A DNA stretch of 64,000 nucleotides. Source: Lachnospiraceae bacterium KM106-2. Lineage in GTDB: Bacteria; Bacillota; Clostridia; Lachnospirales; Lachnospiraceae. The stretch spans positions 3,864,001 through 3,928,000 of the forward strand of contig AP018794.1 of assembly GCA_009731425.1 (NCBI GenBank), in the 5' to 3' direction. The position numbers and the translations under genes are program-made. Below are positions 25,563 to 34,088 of this stretch, piece by piece (within the stretch, counting starts at the first letter, position 1; each line of letters begins with the position of its first letter). Under the pieces are notes generated by a model that searched no databases, had not been told where the DNA came from, and saw only the letters and a program-made list of their open reading frames with translations.

Positions 25563-25599
25563 AAGCCATATAAGGGGAAATTATCTTCTTATATGGCTT
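25563..25599 (+). terminator. Possible terminator hairpin after the binding proteins
   Basis: Twelve-bp stem AAGCCATATAAG / CTTATATGGCTT with a 13-base loop. No clean T run follows, so it may be a weak terminator or a 3' stabiliser. Confidence 0.5.
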
Positions 25600-25647
25600 G
25601 TTATCTATATAACGTTTTTATATAATAATAGGCGGGAGGTAGAAAAT

Positions 25648-26103
25648 ATGGGATATTTATTAGTTATTGTCATTATTGTTTGTGTAGAGGGATACATAAA
25701 ATCACGTGTAGAAAAAAACATTAATTTTGGGACTGAAGAGCCATTGTTTAATGGCAAGATCATTTTACAAAAGTATCATAATAAAGGTGTCGCACTAAAT
25801 ATTCTGGAAAATAGTACAAAGCTTATTAAGTGGGTTACAGGAGTGATCATTGGTATCCTTTTAGTATGTCTTGGGGCAATGATCTACAAAAAGAATAGTA
25901 AGCTGCTCTTAATAGGTCTCTCGCTTATTATTGGAGGAGCAGTAAGTAATCTGACAGATCGAATGGAAAAAGGATATGTAGTTGATTACTTTAGTTTTAA
26001 TCATGGAAAGAAATTAAAGAATATTGTATTTAATCTTGCAGATATGTGTGTCTTTTTAGGAGCGCTATTTGTTTTGATCGGGAATCTGATAAAGAAAAGA
26101 TAA
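25648..26103 (+). CDS. lspA: Lipoprotein signal peptidase LspA
   Basis: 151 residues, four membrane helices. The conserved blocks are recognisable: HNKGVALNIL, the first catalytic-Asp block GGAVSNLTDRMEKGYVVDYF, and the second, VFNLADMCVFLGALF. LspA cuts prolipoproteins after Lgt has modified them. The protein is a little divergent from E. coli LspA, as in many clostridia. SD GGGAGGT before ATG. Its closest lipoprotein neighbours are the binding proteins just upstream. Confidence 0.88.
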   Translation: MGYLLVIVIIVCVEGYIKSRVEKNINFGTEEPLFNGKIILQKYHNKGVALNILENSTKLIKWVTGVIIGILLVCLGAMIYKKNSKLLLIGLSLIIGGAVSNLTDRMEKGYVVDYFSFNHGKKLKNIVFNLADMCVFLGALFVLIGNLIKKR

Positions 26104-26107
26104 AAGT

Positions 26108-26147
26108 AAAAAGGAGATTTGCTTCATGAAAAGCAAATCTCCTTTTT
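26108..26147. terminator. Bidirectional terminator between lspA and tcdA
   Basis: 17-bp stem AAAGGAGATTTGCTT / AAGCAAATCTCCTTT with a six-base loop and T tracts on both strands. Confidence 0.92.
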
Positions 26148-26909
26148 TTAGCGATTTACACCGCAAAGATCTTTAATAACTTCGCCACCGATAATTAATC
26201 CGACTACAGAAGGCACGAATGCTACACTTCCTGGAATCTGACGTTTATCGGTACACTTTCTTGTTGCACCTGGAGGACAGATACATCCTGTCTTGCAGCT
26301 ATTTGTGCAGTCTACTAATGGCTTCATTGCCTGTTCTTTGGAATATACCACTTTGCATTTTTTTACGCCGCGTTTTTTTAATTCACGACGCATTACTTTA
26401 GCAAGCGGACATACAGAAGTTTTGTAAATATCAGCGACTTCAAACTGAGTTGGATCTAATTTATTACCGGCACCCATGCTGCTGATGATCGGAACATTTT
26501 TCTCTTTCGCACGCATAATGAGTTCGATTTTGCCAGTAACTGTATCGATGGCATCAACTACATAATCATAATCAGAGAAATCATATTGATCAGCAACTTC
26601 AGGAGAATAGAAGCATTGGTGAGCATTTACGATACATTTAGGATTAATATCAAGAATGCGATTTTTCATAGCTTCTACTTTATATTGGCCAACAGTGGAA
26701 CGAGTCGCAATGATCTGGCGGTTAATATTTGTTAAGCAAACTTTATCATCATCGAAGATATCAATCGTACCAACACCACTTCGAGCTAGTGCTTCTACTA
26801 CGAATCCTCCAACGCCGCCTACACCAAAGACAGCAACTCTTGAGTTTGCTAGGCGCTCTAGTGCCTCACCGCCGAGCAATAGTTCTGTTCTTGAAAATTG
26901 ATTTAACAT
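26148..26909 (-). CDS. tcdA: tRNA threonylcarbamoyladenosine dehydratase TcdA
   Basis: 253 residues, HesA/MoeB/ThiF fold. Adenylate motif GVGGVGGFVVEALARSGVG at about residues 30-50, DIFDDDKVCLTNINRQ and DYVVDAIDTVTGK. It cyclises t6A of tRNAs to ct6A. Residues 200-225 carry a cysteine-rich stretch DCTNSCKTGCICPPG then TRKC; these cysteines could bind metal. ATG 26909 is taken because TGAGG lies at proper distance before it; an ATG at 26921 is 12 bp upstream. Monocistronic between a shared terminator and an AT-rich divergent region. Confidence 0.9.
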   Translation of the reverse strand: MLNQFSRTELLLGGEALERLANSRVAVFGVGGVGGFVVEALARSGVGTIDIFDDDKVCLTNINRQIIATRSTVGQYKVEAMKNRILDINPKCIVNAHQCFYSPEVADQYDFSDYDYVVDAIDTVTGKIELIMRAKEKNVPIISSMGAGNKLDPTQFEVADIYKTSVCPLAKVMRRELKKRGVKKCKVVYSKEQAMKPLVDCTNSCKTGCICPPGATRKCTDKRQIPGSVAFVPSVVGLIIGGEVIKDLCGVNR

Positions 26910-27082
26910 AGATAACCTCATTTCTATCTCTATTATTTATAGTATTAGTTTCAGTACGAATTTTATTAATCATAGTAATTCTATACGTTTATAGAGATAT
27001 AATCAAGAATTATTTTGAGTTTTGTCAAGAAAGCAATTGTATAAAATGAACTGATAATTCGGTTAAAAGCTGATGGTAAACC

Positions 27083-27111
27083 TTGACACATAAGAAAATG
27101 TCAGATAATAT
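27083..27111 (+). promoter_or_regulatory. Sigma-A promoter of the methyltransferase gene
   Basis: TTGACA (27083-27088), 17 bp, TAATAT (27106-27111). A short dyad TGACA...TGTCA (27084-27103) lies over the -35 and spacer, which may be chance or an operator. Confidence 0.65.
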
Positions 27112-27147
27112 AGAAAAAAGAAAGATTTTTAATCAAGGGGGATAAAA

Positions 27148-27813
27148 ATGATTAGTAAATTTGATGAAAACAAATGTTTTGAGTATGAAAATGGATTTTA
27201 TTTAACGTCTGAAAAGTATAGAATGGGTAATATTCTTGCTCACTACGAGTTATATAAAAAGATTGCGAACTTACCAGGTGATGTCATTGAATTAGGGGTA
27301 TTCAAAGGATCATCTTTAATGCAGTTTGCAACATTTAGAGATTTATTAGAAAATGAGAATTCAAGAAAGATCGTTGGATTTGATATGTTTGGACCATTTC
27401 CAAGTACAGAAGCAGTAGAAAGTGATTCTAAATTTATTGATAAATGGAACGAAGATTTCAAAGAAGAATTTGTATCTGTCGATGAAATGTATCGTGCATT
27501 AGAACATAAGAAAATTCGTAATGTAGAATTAGTACAGGGAAATATTCTAGACACCATTGAAGAATATTTAGAAAGAAATCCACATACAAAAATTGCTTTG
27601 TTACATATTGATGTTGATGTGTACGAACCTTCAAAACGTGGACTTGAGTTATTATTTGATCGTGTTGTGCCAGGCGGTGTTATCGTATTGGATGATTATG
27701 CAACAGTAGAGGGAGAGACACTAGCTGTAGATGAATTCTTTGCAGATAAAGAATACTTAATTCAAAAGTTCTCGTTCTCACATATAAAACCATCATTTAT
27801 TATAAAGAAATAA
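27148..27813 (+). CDS. TylF-family SAM-dependent methyltransferase
   Basis: 221 residues. Class I methyltransferase of the macrocin-O-methyltransferase (TylF) family: PGDVIELGVFKGSSLMQFA is the SAM-binding loop, IALLHIDVDVYEPSKRGLEL is the metal-binding Asp region and VPGGVIVLDDYATVEGE follows. In other bacteria these enzymes O-methylate sugars or antibiotics. The natural substrate here is not known; methylation of a surface or flagellar sugar is possible. Its own promoter TTGACA-17-TAATAT and a terminator make it monocistronic. AAGGGGG precedes ATG. Confidence 0.82.
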   Translation: MISKFDENKCFEYENGFYLTSEKYRMGNILAHYELYKKIANLPGDVIELGVFKGSSLMQFATFRDLLENENSRKIVGFDMFGPFPSTEAVESDSKFIDKWNEDFKEEFVSVDEMYRALEHKKIRNVELVQGNILDTIEEYLERNPHTKIALLHIDVDVYEPSKRGLELLFDRVVPGGVIVLDDYATVEGETLAVDEFFADKEYLIQKFSFSHIKPSFIIKK

Positions 27814-27814
27814 C

Positions 27815-27863
27815 AAATACCCTCAGCAAGGAATGAAGTTTCATTTCTGCTGAGGGTATTTTT
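27815..27863 (+). terminator. Terminator after the methyltransferase
   Basis: 14-bp stem AAATACCCTCAGCA / TGCTGAGGGTATTT enclosing a smaller AT stem, followed by TTTT. Confidence 0.9.
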
Positions 27864-27989
27864 ATTTCATAGTAAAGTCCTGCGAACTTTACTATGAAAT
27901 AAACGCTCTGCTATGGATGCACACTCAGGGGAGTGGAAGATGTCGCAAAAAGATGCGACATTCCCCTTCGGCGCGGCAAAGGGCGTGTT
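27861..27989. repeat. Structured, locally GC-rich intergenic element
   Basis: An 18-bp perfect hairpin (27861-27878 with 27886-27903, arm core CATAGTAAAGT) is followed by a stretch rich in G and C with a nested hairpin: ATGTCGCA / TGCGACAT (27940-27947, 27954-27961) inside GGGGA...TCCCC. GGCGCGGC and AAAGGGCG follow. Base content differs from the surroundings. No ORF is present. It looks like a dispersed intergenic repeat or a terminator array for pyrG; a genome search is needed. Confidence 0.45.
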
Positions 27990-27992
27990 CTA

Positions 27993-29606
27993 TTATTTGT
28001 GCTCTTCTTGATAATCTAAAGCTGCACCGATAAATCCTTTGAATAATGGATGTGGACGGTTTGGTCTAGAATTAAATTCTGGATGAGCTTGTGTAGCTAA
28101 GAACCAAGGATGACTCTTTAATTCGATCATTTCAACGATTCGACCATCTGGAGATAAACCAGAAAGAGTCATGCCACCAGCGATCAGATCCTTACGATAG
28201 TAGTTATTTACTTCGTAACGATGTCTATGTCTTTCATGGATCAGCTTGTCGCCATACAATTCATACGCCTTTGTATTTTCTTCTAATACACATGGGTAGG
28301 AACCAAGTCTTAATGTTCCACCGATGTCTTCGATTCCATCTTGTTCAGGCATAAGGTGAATGACAGGATGAGTCGTACTTGGATCTAATTCTGCGCTATG
28401 TGCATCTGTGAATCCTAATACATCACGAGCAAATTCTACGATTGCAAGTTGCATACCTAAACATAATCCTAAGAAAGGAATGTCGTTTTCTCTTGCATAT
28501 TGGATCGCACGGATCTTTCCTTCAATACCACGATCACCAAATCCACCTGGTACTAAGATACCAGATACATCATTTAATAATTCGTCTACGGTTTCATCTG
28601 TTACCGTTTCAGAAGGGATCCATTTAATCTCTACAGCAGAGTTGTGAGCAACTGCACCGTGTTTTAAGGATTCTACAACGGAAATGTAAGCATCATGAAG
28701 ATCAGTATATTTACCAACTAATGCAACTTTGACATCTTTTTCTGGATTCTTAAGAGCATGGACCATGTTCTTCCAGCCTGTAAGATCAGGTTCTTTTGGA
28801 TCTAATTTAAGACATTCACAAGCGATGTCAGCAAGATGTTCATTTTCCATTGCTAATGGAGCTTCGTATAATGTTTCAACATCTAAGTTTTGGATTACAT
28901 GTTTACTTGGAACGTTACAGAATAAAGCGATCTTATCTTTGATTGCTTTATCAAGAGGAAGTTCAGTACGGCAAACGATGATGTCTGGTTGAATTCCCAT
29001 TCCCTGTAATTCTTTAACGCTTGCCTGAGTTGGTTTTGTTTTCATTTCACCAGAAGCGTGAAGGTAAGGGATTAGAGTAACATGAATTAAGATTGCATTT
29101 TCTCGACCGATATCATGTTGGAATTGACGGATTGACTCTAAAAATGGCTGACTTTCGATATCACCAACGGTGCCACCAACTTCGATGATAGCAACTTGTG
29201 TATCTTCACAACCATCGTTACGATAGAAACGACTTTTGATTTCGTTGGTGATGTGGGGGATAACTTGAACGGTTCCTCCACCGAAATCTCCACGTCTTTC
29301 TTTATTCAATACAGACCAGTAGATCTTACCTGTTGTAACGTTTGATTGTTTCGTTAATTTCTCGTCGATGAATCTCTCATAATGACCTAAATCTAGATCC
29401 GTTTCAGCTCCATCATCAGTAACGAAAACTTCACCATGTTGAATTGGGTTCATGGTACCAGGATCGATATTGATGTACGGATCAAATTTTTGCATAGTTA
29501 CACTGTATCCACGAGCTTTTAATAATCTTCCTAATGACGCAGCAGTAATTCCTTTACCAAGCCCAGATACAACGCCGCCTGTTACAAATACATATTTAAC
29601 AGCCAT
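27993..29606 (-). CDS. pyrG: CTP synthase PyrG
   Basis: 537 residues. N-terminal synthetase domain: FVTGGVVSGLGKGITAASLG (P-loop) and KFDPYINIDPGTMNP; C-terminal class I glutamine amidotransferase domain from about residue 290 with GGFGDRGIEGKIRAIQYA, the catalytic Cys in FLGLCLGMQLAIVEFAR, and AHPEFNSRP. It makes CTP from UTP with ammonia from glutamine. Strong SD AAGGAGG before ATG. The leader contains a terminator (29694-29722), suggesting attenuation, though the start of the transcript is not the GGG-rich type known from Bacillus. Confidence 0.98.
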   Translation of the reverse strand: MAVKYVFVTGGVVSGLGKGITAASLGRLLKARGYSVTMQKFDPYINIDPGTMNPIQHGEVFVTDDGAETDLDLGHYERFIDEKLTKQSNVTTGKIYWSVLNKERRGDFGGGTVQVIPHITNEIKSRFYRNDGCEDTQVAIIEVGGTVGDIESQPFLESIRQFQHDIGRENAILIHVTLIPYLHASGEMKTKPTQASVKELQGMGIQPDIIVCRTELPLDKAIKDKIALFCNVPSKHVIQNLDVETLYEAPLAMENEHLADIACECLKLDPKEPDLTGWKNMVHALKNPEKDVKVALVGKYTDLHDAYISVVESLKHGAVAHNSAVEIKWIPSETVTDETVDELLNDVSGILVPGGFGDRGIEGKIRAIQYARENDIPFLGLCLGMQLAIVEFARDVLGFTDAHSAELDPSTTHPVIHLMPEQDGIEDIGGTLRLGSYPCVLEENTKAYELYGDKLIHERHRHRYEVNNYYRKDLIAGGMTLSGLSPDGRIVEMIELKSHPWFLATQAHPEFNSRPNRPHPLFKGFIGAALDYQEEHK

Positions 29607-29693
29607 TTGATTTCCTCCTTATAAGTGTATGGTTTCCTATTGATTGAGATAATATGTTTGATGTAATATTTCTAAAAAATTGTTTTTAACAAT

Positions 29694-29722
29694 AAAAAAC
29701 ATATGAGTAATTGGCTCATATG
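29694..29722 (-). terminator. Intrinsic terminator in the pyrG leader
   Basis: On the minus strand CATATGAG, seven-base loop, CTCATATG, then six T residues. It lies between a TATAAT element (29760-29755) and the pyrG SD, so it is in the leader rather than after a gene. Probable attenuator. Confidence 0.75.
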
Positions 29723-29754
29723 AAAGTGTCTTAGAAATAATCAACTAAAGATAT

Positions 29755-29783
29755 ATTATACCTTGTTAGGGTGGAAAAATCTA
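29755..29783 (-). promoter_or_regulatory. Probable pyrG promoter
   Basis: TATAAT at 29760-29755 (minus) with TAGATT 17 bp upstream (29783-29778). The -10 is perfect and the -35 weak. The 450 bp between pyrG and ftsH hold this, the leader terminator and the ftsH promoter, and no gene. Confidence 0.55.
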
Positions 29784-29927
29784 CATAAAATTTAAAGAAA
29801 TCATGCGAATTATTTTCACGAAATAACCACATTTCTGTGATAACTTAATAAATGTAAGTAAGGTACAAAAATCTACAAATTAATAGAAAGTTTAGGAATT
29901 CCATGAAAAATTTAAGACATTATCTTA

Positions 29928-29956
29928 TTGATTTATGTAGAAATCATTATTATAAT
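29928..29956 (+). promoter_or_regulatory. Sigma-A promoter of ftsH
   Basis: TTGATT (29928-29933), 17 bp, TATAAT (29951-29956), giving a leader of about 95 nt. A second TATAAT at 30018-30023 lacks a good -35. Confidence 0.65.
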
Positions 29957-30056
29957 GAAACTGTCTATGTAATTAGCAGATATTACATTATTTTAATGAG
30001 AAAAATTTGATAACCTATATAATAGACAATAAAATATCGATAAGGGAGGCGTAAGA

Positions 30057-32042
30057 ATGAACAATCTCGATAATAATGGAAATAAAAATAATAATGATAA
30101 GAAGAAAAATAATCGTACCAGTATTATTATTTGTTTGGTAATGGCGTTGCTTACGATTATGTTATATTCTTATATGAAAGATCTAGTAAATCAAAGTACT
30201 TATAAGGAAGTATCTTATGATAAGTTCCAAAGTATGATTCAAAATAAGGAAATTAAAAAGGTAACTTTAAAAAATGATAAGTATGAAATCGTACTAAAGA
30301 AAGATTCTAAGATTACTTATTATACAGGCTATTTCCCAGATACAGATATCAATAAAAAGTTAAAAGCTTCCGGTGCAATATATAGTTCAGATCCTACCAA
30401 TACAAGTGATAGTTTGATGAATATCTTTTTCACAAGTGTATTGCCATTACTAATGTTATGGCTTATTATGTGGTTCCTATTCCGTGCGATCACAAAAAAT
30501 AGTGGCGGAATGATGGGTGTTGGAAAGAGCAATGCGAAAGTTTATGTAGAAAAGCAGACAGGTGTTACATTTAAAGATGTAGCCGGACAGCAGGAAGCAA
30601 AAGAGTCTTTGACCGAATTAGTTGACTTCCTTCATAATCCAGGAAAATACACAAAAATCGGTGCTAAACTTCCAAAGGGTGCTCTTTTAGTTGGACCTCC
30701 GGGAACAGGTAAGACACTTCTTGCAAAAGCAGTTGCTGGTGAAGCAAAGGTTCCATTTTATTCATTAAGTGGTTCAGATTTTGTTGAAATGTTCGTTGGT
30801 GTTGGTGCCTCTCGTGTACGTGATTTATTTAAACAGGCACAGCAGAATGCTCCATGTATCATCTTTATCGATGAGATCGATGCAATCGGTAAGAGCCGTG
30901 ACAATCGTTATGGCGGTGGCGGAAATGATGAACGTGAACAGACATTGAATCAGTTATTATCTGAAATGGATGGTTTTGATACATCCAAAGGATTAGTAAT
31001 CTTAGCAGCTACAAACCGACCAGAAGTCCTTGATAAAGCACTTCTTCGTCCAGGACGTTTTGATCGTCGTGTTATCGTAGATAAGCCAGATTTAAAAGGT
31101 CGTGTGGATATCTTAAAGGTGCATGCGAAGAATGTAAATATGGATGAGACTTGTGATCTTGATGCGATCGCTATGGCTACTTCAGGAGCCGTTGGTTCAG
31201 ATCTTGCCAATATGATCAATGAAGCAGCGATCATGGCAGTAAAGAATGGTCGTGCAGCAGTATCACAGGAAGATCTTTTTGAATCTGTTGAAGTTGTTAT
31301 TGCAGGTAAAGAAAAGAAAGATCGTATTCTTGGCAAAGAAGAGAAGAAGATCGTTGCTTACCATGAAGTTGGTCATGCTTTAGTAACAGCAGTTATGAAA
31401 CATTCCGAACCAGTACAAAAGATCACGATCGTTCCTAGAACAATGGGATCTCTTGGCTATGTTATGCAAGTACCAGAAGAAGAGAAGTATTTGATGTCTA
31501 AAGAAGAAATCATGACTCGAATTGTTACTTTATGTGGTGGCCGTGCTACTGAGCAAGTTGTATTTAATAGTATTACAACCGGAGCTTCTAATGATATTGA
31601 GAAGGCAACAGAGCTTGCAAGAGCAATGGTAACACAATATGGTATGAGTGATAAATTTGGATTGATCTGTTTAGAATCAGTTGAAAATCGATATTTAGAT
31701 GGCAGACCTGTTATGCACTGTGCAGATTTGACAGCAAGCCAGATCGATGAAGTTGTAATGCAGATCTTAAGAGAGTGCTATGACAAAGCGGTTCAATTGA
31801 TCACAGAGAATAAAGACATCTTAGATAAGATTGCCGATTATCTGATCGAGCGCGAGACGATCACAGGTAAAGAGTTTATGAGAATTTACCGTGAAGTAAA
31901 AGGCGAGCCAGATCCAGATGAAGTAAAAGAGATTGAGGATAAGGAAGATGAAACTGGTGTAGTTCTTGAACTTTCTAATCAAGAAGAGCCTGAATTAAAG
32001 GCTGCTGAAGTTACATCAGAAGAATCTGATTCAGAACAATAA
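30057..32042 (+). CDS. ftsH: ATP-dependent zinc metalloprotease FtsH
   Basis: 661 residues. Two N-terminal membrane segments (about residues 22-40 and 120-145), AAA ATPase with Walker A VGPPGTGKTLLAKAV, Walker B IIFIDEIDAIG, SRH region ATNRPEVLDKALLRPGRFDR, and the M41 zinc site YHEVGHALV (HEVGH instead of the usual HEAGH). It degrades membrane and short-lived cytosolic proteins. The C-terminal ~50 residues are strongly acidic. SD AAGGGAGG before ATG. Monocistronic, ended by a terminator. Confidence 0.97.
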   Translation: MNNLDNNGNKNNNDKKKNNRTSIIICLVMALLTIMLYSYMKDLVNQSTYKEVSYDKFQSMIQNKEIKKVTLKNDKYEIVLKKDSKITYYTGYFPDTDINKKLKASGAIYSSDPTNTSDSLMNIFFTSVLPLLMLWLIMWFLFRAITKNSGGMMGVGKSNAKVYVEKQTGVTFKDVAGQQEAKESLTELVDFLHNPGKYTKIGAKLPKGALLVGPPGTGKTLLAKAVAGEAKVPFYSLSGSDFVEMFVGVGASRVRDLFKQAQQNAPCIIFIDEIDAIGKSRDNRYGGGGNDEREQTLNQLLSEMDGFDTSKGLVILAATNRPEVLDKALLRPGRFDRRVIVDKPDLKGRVDILKVHAKNVNMDETCDLDAIAMATSGAVGSDLANMINEAAIMAVKNGRAAVSQEDLFESVEVVIAGKEKKDRILGKEEKKIVAYHEVGHALVTAVMKHSEPVQKITIVPRTMGSLGYVMQVPEEEKYLMSKEEIMTRIVTLCGGRATEQVVFNSITTGASNDIEKATELARAMVTQYGMSDKFGLICLESVENRYLDGRPVMHCADLTASQIDEVVMQILRECYDKAVQLITENKDILDKIADYLIERETITGKEFMRIYREVKGEPDPDEVKEIEDKEDETGVVLELSNQEEPELKAAEVTSEESDSEQ

Positions 32043-32062
32043 AATAATAAGTAACGTTGTTA

Positions 32063-32108
32063 AAAAAGCGCGATTTCAAGAAATATTCTTTTTGAAATTG
32101 CGCTTTTT
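32063..32108 (+). terminator. Terminator after ftsH
   Basis: Stem AAAAAGCGCGATTTCAA / TTGAAATTGCGCTTTTT (one mismatch). Confidence 0.88.
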
Positions 32109-32120
32109 GTATTATACTAT
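32092..32120 (+). promoter_or_regulatory. Possible uvrC promoter
   Basis: TTGAAA (32092-32097), 17 bp, TACTAT (32115-32120). The -35 lies in the descending arm of the ftsH terminator. Confidence 0.45.
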
Positions 32121-32159
32121 ATTTATATATGAATGATTCAGAAAGGTTAGGGTAGACAA

Positions 32160-34016
32160 GTGTTTAATATAGAAGAAGAATTAAAGAAATTACCGGGGAA
32201 ACCTGGTGTATACATCATGCATGACAAAACCGATGCAATCATTTATGTTGGAAAAGCGATTAGTCTGAAAAATCGAGTGCGACAATATTTTCAAAGCAGT
32301 CGGAATTTAACACCTAAAATAGTACAAATGGTCTCAAGAATTGACCATTTTGAATATATTGTAACCGATTCAGAATTGGAAGCATTAGTGTTGGAATGTA
32401 ATCTGATCAAAGAGCATAAGCCAAAATATAATACCATGTTAAAGGATGATAAAACTTATCCTTATATTAAAGTTACGGTTCAAGAAGCTTATCCAAGGAT
32501 CTTATTCTCAAGAGAATTAAAGAAAGATAAGGCAAAGTATTTTGGACCATATACGAGTGCCGGTTCGGTAAAGGATACGATTGAATTAATTACAAAATTA
32601 TATAAAATGCGTACATGCAATCGTAATTTGCCGAAAGACGAGGGAAAAGAACGACCATGCCTTTACTATCATATTAAGCAATGTGGTGCACCTTGTCAGG
32701 GTTATGTGAGTCAGGAAGAATATAAGAAGAATGTGGATCAGGCGCTTGATTTCTTAAATGGTAACTATGAGCCGGTAATCCAGATGTTAGAGAAGAAGAT
32801 GCTGGATGCATCGGAAGCATTTGAATTTGAAGAGGCTGCCACATATCGTGATTTGATGAATAGTGTTAAACAAGTAGCGCAAAAGCAGAAGATTACCCAC
32901 TTCGATGGGGAAGATAAGGATATCATTGCGTTTGCCAGAGCAGAAGATGAGGCGGTCGTACAAGTATTCTTTATTCGAAATGGTAAGTTGATCGGAAGAG
33001 AGCATTTCCATCTTACCGGTGTAAAAGGAAATACAAGAAGTGAAGTTATGACTAGTTTTATTAAGCAGTTTTATGCAGGAACTCCATTTATTCCAAAAGA
33101 GTTATTCTTACAAGAGCAAGTGGAGGATAAAGAGATCATTGAGGAGTGGCTGTCAAGTAAGCGTGGTCAGAAGGTTTATATCCGAGTTCCGTTAAAAGGA
33201 CAAAAAGAGCGTTTGGTCGAATTAGCAGCGAAAAATGCCTCCTTAGTATTGCAGCAGGATTCTGAAAAGATTGTTCGAGAGGAGAAACGAACGATCGGTG
33301 CAATGAAAGAAATTGCTGATCTGCTTGGAATCGATAGTATTGAAAGAATTGAATCATTTGATATATCCAATACGAATGGTTTTGAAAATGTTGGCTCTAT
33401 GGTTGTCTTTGAAAAAGGAAAACCGAAGAAGAATGACTATCGTAAGTTTAGGATTAAATGGGTAAAAGGCGCTGATGATTATGCATCTATGCATGAAGTA
33501 TTAACTCGAAGATTAACTCATGGATTGAAGGAATTAAAGGAGTTAGAGGAAAAAAATCTACATTCAGATTTCGGAAGTTTTACAAGGTTCCCTGATCTTA
33601 TTATGATGGATGGTGGACGTGGTCAGGTTAATATCGCATTGCAAGTATTAGACGAACTGAAATTAAATATTCCTGTCTGTGGTATGGTAAAGGATGATAA
33701 TCATAGAACGAGAGGACTTTATTTTAATAATGTGGAGTTGCCAATCGATACAAGAGGAGAAGGATTTAAATTGATCACAAGAATCCAGGATGAGACCCAT
33801 CGATTTGCGATTGAGTATCATCGTTCCCTTCGTTCTAAAACGCAAGTTAGATCGGTTCTTGATGATATTGAGGGTATTGGACCAACAAGGAGAAAAGCTC
33901 TCATGAAGTACTTTAAATCGATCGAGGCAATCAAGGAAGCTGATGTTGCAACATTGAAGGAAGCACCATCAATGAATGAAAAATCAGCTGTCCAGGTATA
34001 CAATTATTTTCATTAG
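32160..34016 (+). CDS. uvrC: Excinuclease ABC subunit C UvrC
   Basis: 618 residues. GIY-YIG nuclease at the start (PGVYIMHDKTDAIIYVGKAI), UvrB-interacting UVR motif near residues 200-235 (LEKKMLDASEAFEFEEAATYRD), RNase H-like endonuclease with SIERIESFDISNTNG and LIMMDGGRGQVNIAL, and C-terminal helix-hairpin-helix (IEGIGPTRRKALMKYF). Makes both cuts in nucleotide excision repair. The start is GTG; the SD AAAGG is weak. Followed by hprK after 72 bp. Confidence 0.96.
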   Translation: MFNIEEELKKLPGKPGVYIMHDKTDAIIYVGKAISLKNRVRQYFQSSRNLTPKIVQMVSRIDHFEYIVTDSELEALVLECNLIKEHKPKYNTMLKDDKTYPYIKVTVQEAYPRILFSRELKKDKAKYFGPYTSAGSVKDTIELITKLYKMRTCNRNLPKDEGKERPCLYYHIKQCGAPCQGYVSQEEYKKNVDQALDFLNGNYEPVIQMLEKKMLDASEAFEFEEAATYRDLMNSVKQVAQKQKITHFDGEDKDIIAFARAEDEAVVQVFFIRNGKLIGREHFHLTGVKGNTRSEVMTSFIKQFYAGTPFIPKELFLQEQVEDKEIIEEWLSSKRGQKVYIRVPLKGQKERLVELAAKNASLVLQQDSEKIVREEKRTIGAMKEIADLLGIDSIERIESFDISNTNGFENVGSMVVFEKGKPKKNDYRKFRIKWVKGADDYASMHEVLTRRLTHGLKELKELEEKNLHSDFGSFTRFPDLIMMDGGRGQVNIALQVLDELKLNIPVCGMVKDDNHRTRGLYFNNVELPIDTRGEGFKLITRIQDETHRFAIEYHRSLRSKTQVRSVLDDIEGIGPTRRKALMKYFKSIEAIKEADVATLKEAPSMNEKSAVQVYNYFH

Positions 34017-34088
34017 TTGTGATTGCGGACACAGGAATCATATGGTAAAATATTTTTAGGAAATTTTGTTGAAAGAAGGGCGAAATAT

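Noticed and set aside
30950..31336. 128-codon minus-strand frame in ftsH
   Set aside because: Shadow of the AAA domain codons.
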